Assembly (NCBI GenBank): GCA_026724425.1
Contig: JAIUCV010000005.1
Coordinates: 36,491,784-36,555,783, forward strand
From: Erythrophleum ivorense
Taxonomy: Eukaryota; Streptophyta; Magnoliopsida; Fabales; Fabaceae
Length of the DNA: 64,000 bases
Direction of reading: 5' to 3'
A program made the position numbers and the translations under genes. Below, piece after piece: positions 35,690 through 47,010 of this stretch. The notes beneath the pieces were generated by a model that ran no database searches, was not told the DNA's origin, and saw only the letters and a program-made list of their open reading frames with translations. Every line of letters begins with the position of its first letter. Positions within the stretch are counted from its first letter, which is position 1.

Positions 35690-36740
35690 CTAAAATTTTG
35701 GAACAAAATGCCTGTAAAACTTTGCATGCCCTAGAAATGACCTAACTTCTTTCACAGATATGAGGTATGGAATGAAAGAAATGATATCTATCTTAGCTTT
35801 ATCAATTTCAATGCCTCTATGGGACATAATGTGGCCTAATACTATACCCTTATGAACCATAAAATGGCAGTTTTCAAAGTTAAGCATTAGGTTCTTAGCA
35901 ATGCATCTTTCTAGAATTCTATCCAAACTATGCAAACAATCATCAAATGAATGTTCATTTATTGTAAAATCATCCATAAATACTTCTATTTATTTTTTAA
36001 TAAAATCATTAAAGATGGACATCATGCATCTTTGAAAAGTCCCTAGTACATTACAAAGACCAAATGGCATACGCCTATATGCAAAAGTGACAAATGAACA
36101 AGTAAAAGTAGTTTTATCCTAATCTTTAGAGCAATACAAATTTGAAAGTAACTTGAAAAACCATCCAAAAAGTAGTAGTGAGATTTATTAGCAAGTCTTT
36201 CAAGCATTTGATCAATAAAAGGAAGGGGATAATGATCTTTCCTAGTCATAGCATTTAGGCGTCCATAATCAATACACACATGCCATCCATTTTGAACCCT
36301 AGTAAGAATCATTTTACCCTTATCATTTCTCACTACAATTATGCTAGTTTTCTTAAGTACTACCTAGACAAGACTCACCCACTCACTATCAGATATAGGA
36401 TGGATTATACCTAAAAATAATAGCTTAGATACCTCCTTCTTCATAATATCCAAAATCAATAGGTTGAGACACCTTTGAGGTTGGCGGACTGGATATGCTC
36501 CATCATTAAGAAGAATCATATGCATGCACATATTTGGGCTAATACCAGGTATATCTACCAAGGTCCAACCAATAGCTTGTCTACACCTTCTAAAGAGCTC
36601 CAGAAGCTTCTCTTCTTCCTCTTGAACAATGTCATTAGCCACAATCACTAAAAGCTTCTCATCTTTCTCTAAATAATTGTACTTGAAAGTGTCTAGCAAT
36701 GGATTGAGCTCTAAGGTAGGAGCTTGTTCAATTGAAGGTA
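35690..36740 (-). pseudogene. pol: Reverse transcriptase of G (broken)
   Basis: It starts near LDTFKYNYLEKDEKLLVIVAND (36695) and continues with EEKLLELFRRCRQAIGWTL, DIPGISPNMCMHMILL and PISDSEWVSLV (36370). TRVQNGWHVCIDYGRLNA (36300) and FPLPFIDQMLERLA follow. The catalytic box FMDD is intact at 35969-35980, and a TAA at 35990-35992 lies a few codons before it. It ends with GIVLGHIMSHRGIEIDKAKI and EVRSFLGHAKFYR (about 35720). The sequence is typical of Athila RT. Several frame breaks occur between 36370 and 35980. Confidence 0.85.
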
Positions 36741-37349
36741 TGAGTGGTTTGATCTCAATCTTTTATATGCTAAATACTTATTTAGATAACTCATAGATAG
36801 AAGAAATAGCTTTGCTATCCTTAGGAACATCAGCAGCATGAATATCAATAAAAGAACCAATATCAATAGTAACATTAGTATTATTACTAGACAAGCTAGT
36901 TACATAGCACCTAGTAGCACAATTATTAGGCAAGTTAAGAGTGGACATAGATGAACTACCATTGTTAACATATCTAAAAGAAATATCAGCATGCAATACA
37001 TCATGAGAAATAGTAAATCCAGTAGCATCAGAATAATCAAGAAAAACAATAGCATGCACATCATCTCTAAAGCTAAAGGAGTGATCTAGACCAGCACAAT
37101 CATCCAAATCAGTCATGCTGACTAATAGTAGAATCATCACAAATAGAAGAAATCATAGAATCATGATGATCAGAATATGCTAAGAACTTACTACTCTCAA
37201 TAAAAGCACTAATCTAGGTATAGTTATCACATATAGTGGATCCAACATATACATAACCAAGAGAATCATCTAGGTCAACTATGTCACATGGTCCAGATAA
37301 CATATTATCCCTAAAATTAAAAGATGTATCATCTATAAGTATGTCAATC

Positions 37350-37740
37350 AAACTAAACACCAAATACAGAACCATCATCAACAGGATGTCTCATAGCATA
37401 AAAAATGTTAAAATACACTACATTTCTTGTAAATTCCATATATAAGGTACCCTCATGCACATTGATTATGGCTTTAGCAGTTTTCAAAAAGGATCTTCCT
37501 AAGATCAAAAGAGCATGTCCATTAGTCTTATACTTATCATCTTCCATATTAAGGACATAAAAATTTGTAAGGAAAATTAAATATTTTACCTTTACCAATA
37601 CATCTTTAAGAACACACTCCTGGGCATCACATTGATGGTAGCTCCCAACTTTAGCAAAGCATCAAGGAACTCCAAGTTCCCAATGGTACAAGAAATGGAA
37701 AAGTGGCCTGGATCTTTGCATTTTTTTAGGTAGTGGGGGT
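37350..37740 (-). pseudogene. pro: Protease region of G
   Basis: It reads KVKYLIFLTNFYVLNMEDD, LILGRSFLKTAKAIINVHEG and TLYMEFTRNVVYFNIFYAMR, the second half of an Athila-type aspartic protease. The upstream part with the catalytic Asp (near 37660-37720) is frame-shifted, and I cannot read an intact DSG/DTG. The stretch 36740-37350 is a low-homology linker that includes a serine/asparagine-rich open piece. Confidence 0.7.
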
Positions 37741-37930
37741 TGAATCAAAATAGATACACTCTTCCCAAAGTTAACTCATTCACGTCTTCTTAATTGCCTC
37801 TTAGTTGTACACATCTCCTTACATACTTTGGGACTTTTTTGATCAAGTCTAAGAGTGGCACATTGATCTCTAGTTTCTTGAATGTCTCTAGGATTTCCTT
37901 CTCCTTTTGTTCTTCCTTAAGCTTCTTGGT

Positions 37931-39590
37931 CTAAGTTACCCTATTAGGAAAGGGTAATGGTTTCTTCAGTTCCTCCTCTGCTTCTTTAGTATTTTTTGGT
38001 GTGACATATGTTTTTTTTAATGCCAACTTATCCAATTCTGATGATTCGAAAGATCCTAGAAGTTCTTTCCTACTTCTCATTGTAATAGCACAAACACTAG
38101 TCCCCTTAGGATTCACCATAGTCTGAGAAGGTAATTGCCTTGAACCTTGGCTTTTTACCTTATTAAGAGAGGCAGCCAACTGACTAATCATATTCTCCAC
38201 ATTCCTGTTATGGGTTTGCATCCTATTTTCTATGTTATGAATCTCCTGTCTGTGTCTAATTTCACTATACTCCATCTTTTTCAAGAGTTGTTTTATCATA
38301 AGTTCCATGTTGTTATCCTTTCTAGGTGTTTCTTAGATAGGAATTGATTGTTTCATAGGTAAAGGAACTTAAGCACTTGGTCTTGCAGCAAATTTTATTA
38401 TGGATGGCCTCCAAATTTCAAGTTAGGATGATCTTTCCACCCAGAATTATAGGTAGTAAAATATGGGTCATATCTCTATTGCCCTTGTTGCATAGGTTTA
38501 CTAGGAAAGATGGCAGAACAACACTCAATCTGAACATATAACTGTGGACACTAATCTGTAGAGTGTGTAGCCAAAAAACATATACCGCACCAAGGCAGTA
38601 GAAGTAGATGTAACTTGTGGATAATAGCACTGAGGATAAGCGTAGGTCTGAGGAGTATAAAATTGAGACCCATAAGACTATGGAATAACAGGAGAAATAT
38701 ACAGCTTTTGTTGAGCTAAAGCAATTTGACAAACCATAGAGGATAGCTCATCCAGCTAACTCTCAATTCGAGTGTCATACTATAGAGTACCCAATTCATT
38801 CACTCCTTTGGCCATCTACATTGATCTAGAACCAAGCTACTGAGCATTTTGATCCATCTTGTCTATTAATTCTCATGCCCTAGCAGGAGTGAGATTAATC
38901 AATGCTCCACTAGTTACTGTATCAATCATGTTCCTGTCTACTTGGAGTAAGCCCTCATAAAAGTATTGAATAAAGAGTTGTTCTATGATTTGATGGTGAT
39001 GGAAGCTTGCTAATAATCTTTTGAACCTCCCCTAATATTCATAAAGTATTTCCCTGATCCTCTATACATATCTCTTTTCTTATGAAAGCTGTTCTGGATA
39101 CAAGGAAAACTTTTTCCACGAATAGTCTTTTTACTTGGTCCCATGTAGTAATTGTACTGGAAGGAAGGTTAAACAACCAATCTTCAGCTTAACCTTCAAG
39201 TGAAAATCAAAATGCACTAAGTTTTATCTGCTCTTCTGACACCTCTGGTGCCTTCATATTATTGCATACCACTTGGAACTCCTTCAAGTGTTTATGTGGA
39301 TCCTCACCTACCAAATTAGAGAATTTAGGTAGTAAATGTATCAAACTAGACTTTAATTCAAAATTCACATCTAAAAGAGGATAATTGATACACAAGTTTT
39401 GAAAATGCAAGTCAAGAGTAGCTAACTCTTTAATTATTCTAGCATTGATACCCATATTGGCACTCACATTGTCATTCACATTTATGTTCATGTCAACTCC
39501 TACACCATTATTATTTCCATTCAAATCATTTTTTGCATTCATGTTATTGGCATTCATATTCAATTCCACCATTGCATTCCTTTGTTCCAT
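37931..39590 (-). pseudogene. gag: gag of G (broken)
   Basis: It begins at the Met at 39590 with an Asn/Met-rich N-terminus (NMNANNMNAKNDLNGNNNG). The Athila capsid core follows: FELKSSLIHLLPKFSNLVGE, DPHKHLKEFQVVCNNMKAPE and EEQIKLSAF (39210). After frame changes come FIQYFYEGLL and RNMIDTVTSGAL near 38930, and GWKDHPNLKF near 38430. It ends with ENMISQLAASLNKVK, LPSQTMVNPKG, AITMRSRKEL and KPLPFPNRVT. It would form the particle shell. The N-terminal Asn/Met run is a lineage-specific expansion by sequence, of unknown effect. Confidence 0.82.
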
Positions 39591-40131
39591 CTCAATAATT
39601 GGACAAAAATGTTTACCTATATGCTCATAAGTATTAGCAAAATAAGTGTGTGGAAGTCCTCTTTCTTCCCTTTATTTCTCTTGTTTCTAACTTATGTAAC
39701 AAAAGTTCTCTCTATTTCCAAATCAAATTCAATTAATTATTGAGTTGAGGATCTTGTCATGCAACAAACAACAAGCCAAAGATAAAGCAAGAACACAAAA
39801 ATAAGCCACCAAAAATTAAACAATTAAATCTAGAAAAATCCTAAAAAATTTTGAGAAAATACTAAAAAAATTAGAAAAGTACCCTAAACATTGGAATTTG
39901 GCCTAAAAACATTGCACCAAATAGCTTTGCTATTATTTTGCTCAGTACACCCAAAAACCTTAGAATAAAAGTTTGAGAATTTTCTAGGCAAGTTAAACAA
40001 AAATTCCATTAAACAGAGTAATTGATGCGCAACACCATAAAGGCCAAAAACTAAGTTTAAAAATAGAGCAAAAACATCTCAAAAATAGAGTTAACACCTA
40101 ATTAACTTTTCCAAAAAATTAAGAATCCAAT

Positions 40132-40149
40132 TCCCCAGCAATAGCTCCA
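40132..40149 (-). other. Primer binding site of G, tRNA-Asp type (mutated)
   Basis: The minus strand reads TGGAGCTATTGCTGGGGA. The usual Athila site is TGGCGCCGTTGCCGGGGA, so 14 of 18 positions match. It lies four bases from the LTR end. Confidence 0.7.
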
Positions 40150-40153
40150 AATT

Positions 40154-42405
40154 TGACAATTATGTCAAGCAACCTCAAATAATCTAAGTTAAGTAGAATT
40201 TTTGTAGTTAGTGATGCAATTTAGATCATTTACCTTAGAATTAGATTCTAATTACTTGTGAAGGAGCCCATAAGAGTGCAACTAAATGAAAACACAAGAA
40301 GGAGATAATTTGAGGGGTTTAATTTTTTTAGAATTTAATTGAATTAAAGTAACAACAAGAAGTTAGAGCTATACTAAGTGGTGAAATCAACTAACAAATG
40401 CAAAGTAGCTAACCTTGGACTCACCTTCTTAACTTCAATTATCATTGCTCTCATTAGATTAAATTAAAACTTAGAACTAATCCCCATGTTTGGTGTATTC
40501 ATTAAAGAAATTCCCAACTAACAATTGAGATACAAGTACTAAACCAATTGGAGCTTGTGACGACAACACTCTTCATTGATTAGTGCTAGCATAAAAGGAT
40601 TAGAATACACCTAAATATGAGATTAATCATTCTTTTAGGTTACTGTACAATCCACCTAAGAGTCTAAATCACCACTTAAACTCATAATTTCTTAATTAAA
40701 CCAATTAATAATACATTTTAGCACCAATTACACAATTAAGATAAAATTTGCAAGTAAAATGGGTGAAAAATGCATAATCATTCAAGAGCAATTCATCAAA
40801 CACTTAAGGTGCAATATTACATCTCTAATTCATGAACAAAATTCAGAGAATTTACCAATCCCAAATATCTACTATAATCAAATTTTCATTAATTCAAACT
40901 AATCAATAGAACATTAATTGAAGTAACAATAAAAATAGCAAATGAGATTAGAGAATTAGCCTATTCTTGATTGAAATTAAGAGATATAATCTTCATCAAG
41001 GAGTTCCATCCAAGATTAACCACCAAGAGGATTTAAGTTTCTATTAATTTCAAGAATTAATGAAGGAAAATGAAAGGATGAAGAGCCATGACCATTAGAG
41101 AACTTGATAAAAGAATAAGGATGAATCATGTTCCCCCTGCTCTATTTCTCCCCGAGAACCCCTCTTTTGAATTAAGGAAATAAATGGTTCTTTTCATTGA
41201 TTTCATGTGTACTTTCCCTATTCTAGACCCTCCACTTGAGCCCAAAATCATGAGATGCGTGCCTCCTTAATCACATTCTGGACACCCTCTCTGCTTGTGC
41301 TCCCCTAGACCTTCTCAAACCTGAGTTTCACATGTTCTACCCAGGCCCTTTTCTGAAAGTTAGTCCTCCCACGTGAAGGGTGAATGTGTGAGTATCAACG
41401 TGCCTCTCTTGTGTGTCTATGTGGAAATAATGGAATTCATCCATTCACATGATAATGGAGTATCGTGGCTTCCTCTTTTCACATGTAATGTGATTATGTG
41501 TATGCATGAGGAGTGGAATGCATGAATGGAAGAAAATGCCTCATGTTGCTATATGTGTGATTCATGAGAATGAATGGAGTGGCATGTAAGTGAATGAAGT
41601 CATGTATGTATGGAGCGTGTATAATTGCTACGTGGAATAGCCTATGCCTTCCATTTATGTATCCACATGAAGACCAATCTGTGTATGCATTAGGTGAGTT
41701 GTGTATTACTATTTTGTGTATCAGTATGAGCGGCTATGTAAAAGTCCCATGAGTGCAAATAAGTCATGCAAATTAGAACCTCGTGCCTAGTAGTGTGATG
41801 CTTCAGTGGCTAATCCCTCTTATACCTTGAGCCTCCTATCATGTGGAGTGTGTGCATGGATGATGATTGATGTCGTGGATGACAATGTGGATGAGTGTAA
41901 CCTTCTATGTGATTTATCCTACCCCCTATTCCATGTGCAATGATGAGGATCGTGGATTCCATGATGAAAAACTCGTGCTCTCTACTCTCAAAACATAACT
42001 TGATGCTCTTTCTTCCTAATTCCATGATAAAGAAACCGTGTCAGAGTGAAGTCATCCAATCATGTGAACTAGTGGGCTGGACTTGCTTCAACATGTGAGT
42101 AAAAGGGCCATGTGAGTTGGATGTTGCATGGTTCATCCATCGCCTTCCAATTTTTTTTTTCAAACATTTAAATTTAATTTGCCCAAAATTTGCACAAAAA
42201 GAATAGAAAAAATTAAGTAAGAACATTTACAAAATTATTTTAAAAAAATTTATGCATTAAAATCCAATAATTTTGCAAATAAATTTCTAGAGTACAAAAA
42301 TTGCCAATAAAATCAAATATCCTCCAATTAAATCAATTAAGGTTTAATTCATTATTAAAATGCCTAAATTAAGGAAAATAAAATATATAAAAATAATATT
42401 TATCA
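40154..42405 (-). repeat. 5' LTR of G
   Basis: A 2.25 kb partner of 30105-32387. It starts on the minus strand with TGATAAATATT and ends TTGTCA next to the PBS. Flank ATAAC at 42406-42410. Confidence 0.88.
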
Positions 42406-42472
42406 ATAACTCATATATAAGTTTATAAATAAAAAAATGTATAAATGACCAACTTCAAAGTTAAGGATCCTT

Positions 42473-42993
42473 TTATTCATCAATACTAATATCGTCACTA
42501 TCATTGTTATGATTATCTTTGTCATCATACAACATGACTATTCTTTCTTCATCTTCTTCCTTTACATCACCATCATCTTTAGTGTCTTTTTCAACATTAT
42601 CTTGTATTTGAATGCTTTTTCCTCTATCATTTTTGTTGGCATTAAGATTTTGTGGACCTAAAAATAGACATATGTAAGTGACTAAATAAAAAAAAATAGT
42701 TTAAGAATTACAAAAAGAGGTTTAAGGTTACAAGTGCAATTAATATATCTTTCTTTCTCTTTTTACTTGGATCTCCTTCATCAATCTTAAAGCACTCTTG
42801 GACATCTATCCAAGCATTTCCTTCTATTAGGCAAGGCTCCTCTTGTTTAGCAATTCATTCATCATCTAATTCAAGATTAGATAAGAAAATGGGATCATAT
42901 GTATCTACTTTTGACTCCTTTTACTTTTGTTTAATCTCAAGTTGAAGGTTGTATTTAACAAATACAAAAGCATTCAACCTTTGTTGCTTTAAG
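42473..42993 (-). pseudogene. hAT transposase, C-terminal part
   Basis: The continuation of the transposase after the E1 insertion. It reads KQQRLNAFVFVKYNLQL (42985-42935), then a stop, then DPIFLSNLELDDE near 42890 and EGNAWIDVQECFKIDEGDPS near 42810, and KKRKKD. A probable intron follows, with its acceptor AG at 42658-42659. The last exon is acidic (EKDTKDDGDVKEEDEERI; NHNNDSDDISIDE) and stops at 42473-42475. The QRL-N-YNL motif is the end of the hATC dimerisation domain, and an acidic tail is usual in plant hAT transposases. Confidence 0.78.
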
Positions 42994-45865
42994 TGTAACA
43001 CCATAACTTAATAATCCTCAAATCATAGCATAAAAAGCAATCCATTCTTATTTACATTGGGATAGCAATTTTGGCAACAGAATTGATGCATAATGAACAC
43101 CAAAATACTTTAATTTTGCCCATAAGAGTCATTTAAACTTACCTCAATTCATTTCCATCCATACCATATTTAGAGAAATAAAAAACAACACAATTTGAGG
43201 CCTTCCATTACATTACATGGCTTAACTTCGCACATTTACATGGAAAATAATACATTCAATAGCATCAAATTGAGTTACATAAGGGCTTATTTATTCATTT
43301 CATGCTTCATGAACCATATAAGCTCATCAATATCATTTTCCACCCATAACATATCCATACAAGTTAAAACCATCACAAAACATCTCAAAAGTCTTGGGTT
43401 TTAAACCACATTTTACAAAATTAATGTTTTGCTCTCGGGTTGCTATCATGAGTTTCTGATATGAAGTTTGAAAATTCAAAACTAATTCTAGAAAAATTAA
43501 AATCATATATATGATAGCTTAATGTTAGCTAATGACTAAAAGTATGTCCAAATCAAAAAAATGATGTTTAACTTATGAAAATTGATAGAATAGTACCAAA
43601 GATCGAGCTACATTACTGGTATTATCATGCAACTTTAAAATTTTGATTTTTCCTCTACAAACCTCCAATTGGGGTGCTCTCATAAGCATTGGATATCATT
43701 TGACTCTCAGATGGTACAGAGGAAGAAACTAACTATATGAATAGTGTTATTACCATTTCTACAAAATATTCCCAATTTGAATAATAATAATAAATTATCT
43801 AAAGCCCTAAATTAGGTGCTCTTTAACTCTGTAAAAAGCTCTGGATAAGACCTATATTCATGCCAAATTCCAAGGTTAAATTCATTCATTTGGTTAGTTT
43901 GGAATATAGGGTGTAAAAATGACATTTTTTGGCACCATATAGGGTCAAAATGTAACCCTTTGCTCTCCTACTCTAACCACAATCATTTAGGCATGTCCAA
44001 AGGGATAAAATCAACATACAAAGGCTACCTAAGTGGTCCAAATACTCATACATCTCAAAATCACTTCCTAACTTACATATACATACAAGAACACATAGGC
44101 ATTTGAATGTCAAAAATTCACATATGTGCATATATGGTTCCAAACTCCATTCATACTTCACAAATACATATTTTTACACATGTCCATATATCTACCTTAC
44201 ATATACATCATTTATACAAAGTTCTTGACATCATACAACAAAATTTTCTACTCTAGTGTCAAAATTCTCCTCTTTAAGACATATGGCCTCTACTTCTTGA
44301 TCTTTGGGCTTCACCTAGATAAAAGTAACATGTAGGGGAAAGAGTGAGATTCAAAGAATCCTAATAGCTCTTTTACCCTTTCAAACGTACATATATGATG
44401 CAATTACAAGTCAAGGGATGCAAGCATGCCATAATCATTTCTAAAATCATGCATAGCCACTTTTCTCATGTTAATTAAATTCAAACAACTTAAACATAGG
44501 CTTTATGGGTTATTCGTTTATCCTCACCTAAACTTTCAAGATTTTTGGATTTGCCTCACCTATATTCAGGGACTTTTGACTTGGCCTCACTCTTTCTTAA
44601 GACTTCTAGCCTTATCTCACTCACTCTTAGAGACTTGTGGCTCCTCCTCACCATTCTCAAGCGACTTTTAGCCTTACTAAGCCCATTCAAGCCATCACAC
44701 TTTCAAACAAGTTTAAAAATCATGTCAAGGTATCAAGCCTCTAAACCAATGGCTATAAACTATTCACATAATTCAAGAACACAAACAAGCAAACTAAGAC
44801 AAGTAACAAATCAAGAAATGTATGTGAAAAAGATTAGAGAGCTATCTCAAGCTAGAAATTGTAACACCATATTCATTTAGTTGATCTCATTTAATTCCAA
44901 GCTAATTTCCTTGGCTAAGAACAAGTTTCTCAAGAAAATACCATTAAAATATTAGATTATTTTTGCATTACGTCGTGGATAAAATTTTCATTTCGTGTCA
45001 TGTGAACCATATGAACCCATCAATCTCATTCTCCTATTTAATTACATACATACAACTTAAAACCATCTTAAAATGTGGCCAACAAATCGAGCTCATAGTA
45101 TATATATACAAAATAATATGATGTTGCCTTGGGTTCATGTGCTAGGTTTTTGTCATGAACTTTGAAAGATCATAATTAATTCTAGAAAAATCAAAATCAA
45201 AATCAAAATCAAGCACACCATACCATTCTGAAAAGCTACAGATGTTTAATTTATGCTAAAAATAAGTCTAGACCAAAACAGGAATATATAGCTACTAGAA
45301 ATTAATGGAACAGTACCAAACTCATCTGCACTACTAGTACTATCACAGAACTTCAAAAATTCATAACTCCCTGCTCAGACATCCAATTGAGGTGATCTTG
45401 GTGGACATAGAAATATTACCATGTATAATTTATGCTTGTAAAATTTGATAAGCATTGGACACTATTTGGATCTCAAATGACATAAGAGAAGAAACTAACT
45501 ATATGAACAATAACTATACCAGAATAGCTAAAATTTGGCAATTTTAAAAATTTATAATTAATTCTATAGAGCTCCAAATAATCCGGTCTTTAGTTTTCCA
45601 AAAAGCTCTGGATAAGATCTATATGAATGACAAATTTTATGAGAAAATTCATTCATTTGGTTATATCTTGACATTTGGTTCCAAAATAGTCAATTTTGTG
45701 CTTTCTAAAGGTCTCAAATGATCCAAATTAGCTTCTAAGACATTTATGGCCACTTGTGTAACAACCAGAAAAAAGAAAGAATAAGAAAAAAAAAGAAAAT
45801 AAGAAAAGAAAAGCTGAAAATTTTTGAAGGGCTAAAAATTTTCTAAGTCTGCTAGCTACAACCTA

Positions 45866-46098
45866 GCTATAGCGAATGTACTTGTTCGCTATAGCGAGAA
45901 ATGGTCTAGCTATAGCGAGAGTGCCTTCTAGCTATAGCGAGAATGCTTCTAGCTATAGCAAGAATGTTTCTAGCTATAGCGAGTGCGGGCACCCCATACA
46001 AAAACTAGGGCATTGCTCGCCGTAGCACGCGCTGTAGCGAAGGCAAAGGTCTAGGACTGACACAAACTGCCGTAGCGAGGGTTATGGCTTGCTATAGC
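45866..46098. repeat. Phased GCTATAGC palindrome array in A2
   Basis: Perfect octamers at 45866, 45888, 45909, 45931, 45952, 45973 and 46091; the first six are 21-22 bp apart. The typical context is CTAGCTATAGCGAG. Related degenerate words (GCTGTAGCGAAGG, CCGTAGCGAGG) fill part of the last gap. Confidence 0.88.
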
Positions 46099-46859
46099 GA
46101 GGGTGAGTCCGTAAAAGCGTGAAAAAAGAGAATTTGACTTATTAAAACATCCCTACCCCTCCTTTCTTCTTTTGACAGACTTAAGCTCCCTCTAAGACAG
46201 AGAAAAGGGCGGAGGAGAGAGATAGAAACCTAGAGGAGGAAGGAAGAACAAGATAAAGATAAGATTTATATGGTTTCTCTTCTTAGAATATTGTTCTTCT
46301 CTCCTTGCTATCTCTTCCTATGGTTTTGATTATTGAAGTAGTTAGATTTTGAACTTGGTTCAGAAGAGGGAGAGTGGAAAACCACTCTTGAGGGAGGTTA
46401 GAAGTCATGTAGCTCTCTCTTCCTTGCTTCCCCTTCTTAAGAGTTTGAGAGTTGAGAGAGGAAGGAGAGTTAGTGGGATTCTAGTGAGAGAAAGAACCCC
46501 TAGCTTTATATGCTTAGTAGGGTTGTTAGAAAGAAATCCCTAGCTTTATGAATAAAGTGTTAAGAGAATACTTCCATGCTTCTTATGTGGTTAGGCTCAA
46601 GAGAAGCACTCCCATCTAAAGGTGATTGTGGAACTAACAAGGGAGGAGATAAATTGAAAGGGAAAGTTGGTGAATAGCCAATAAGGTAGCCCTCTCTACT
46701 TTTTCTCATGTATAGATGTGTGCTTATGTTGTCTTGCATGTATGTATGTATGTATATTTTTAACCCATGAAAAGTATGCTAGCATGATGATGCCTTATGA
46801 ACTTTAATGATGTTTATATGATTGCTTTGCTTTGCTTAAGTATGGAAAAGCTAACAACC

Positions 46860-47010
46860 CTTTAGCCAAGGTGAGGATGAGTCAAGAACCCTAAAGTTAG
46901 TTGAGACAAAGTAAAGAGTCTCTCAAAAATGAGGTTGACTCCCAAGAGTAAGGTTGAGTCCAAGAACCTCTTAAGAATGGGTGAGGCAAGTCCAAAATCT
47001 ACAAGTGAAT
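46860..47010 (+). repeat. Degenerate tandem repeat in A2
   Basis: Repeated phrases of the type GAG-x-CAAGAACC / GAGTCTC / GTTGAGTCC / GTGAGGCAAGTCC recur at roughly 30-35 bp. The same region is seen in C1 (24680-24870) and E1 (44560-44680, other strand). Confidence 0.5.

Larger units (their letters stand above)
30105..42405 (-). mobile_element. Athila-like Ty3/gypsy element G, complete structure
   Basis: A full-length 12.3 kb element with ATAAC at both flanks (30100-30104 and 42406-42410). On the minus strand it runs 5' LTR (40154-42405), PBS similar to the tRNA-Asp-type site of Athila, gag, protease, RT, RNase H, integrase, a 1.3 kb non-coding region bounded by two polypurine tracts, and 3' LTR (30105-32387). 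All coding domains are interrupted. In the first 100 or so bases of LTR sequence the two LTRs differ at roughly one site in ten, so the insertion is old. It lies in the hAT 3' UTR. Confidence 0.9.

Noticed and set aside
45866..46098. Regularly spaced short repeats resembling a CRISPR array
   Set aside because: The repeats are 8-14 bp palindromes with 7-13 bp linkers inside a plant LTR. Unit size, spacing and setting are all wrong for CRISPR.
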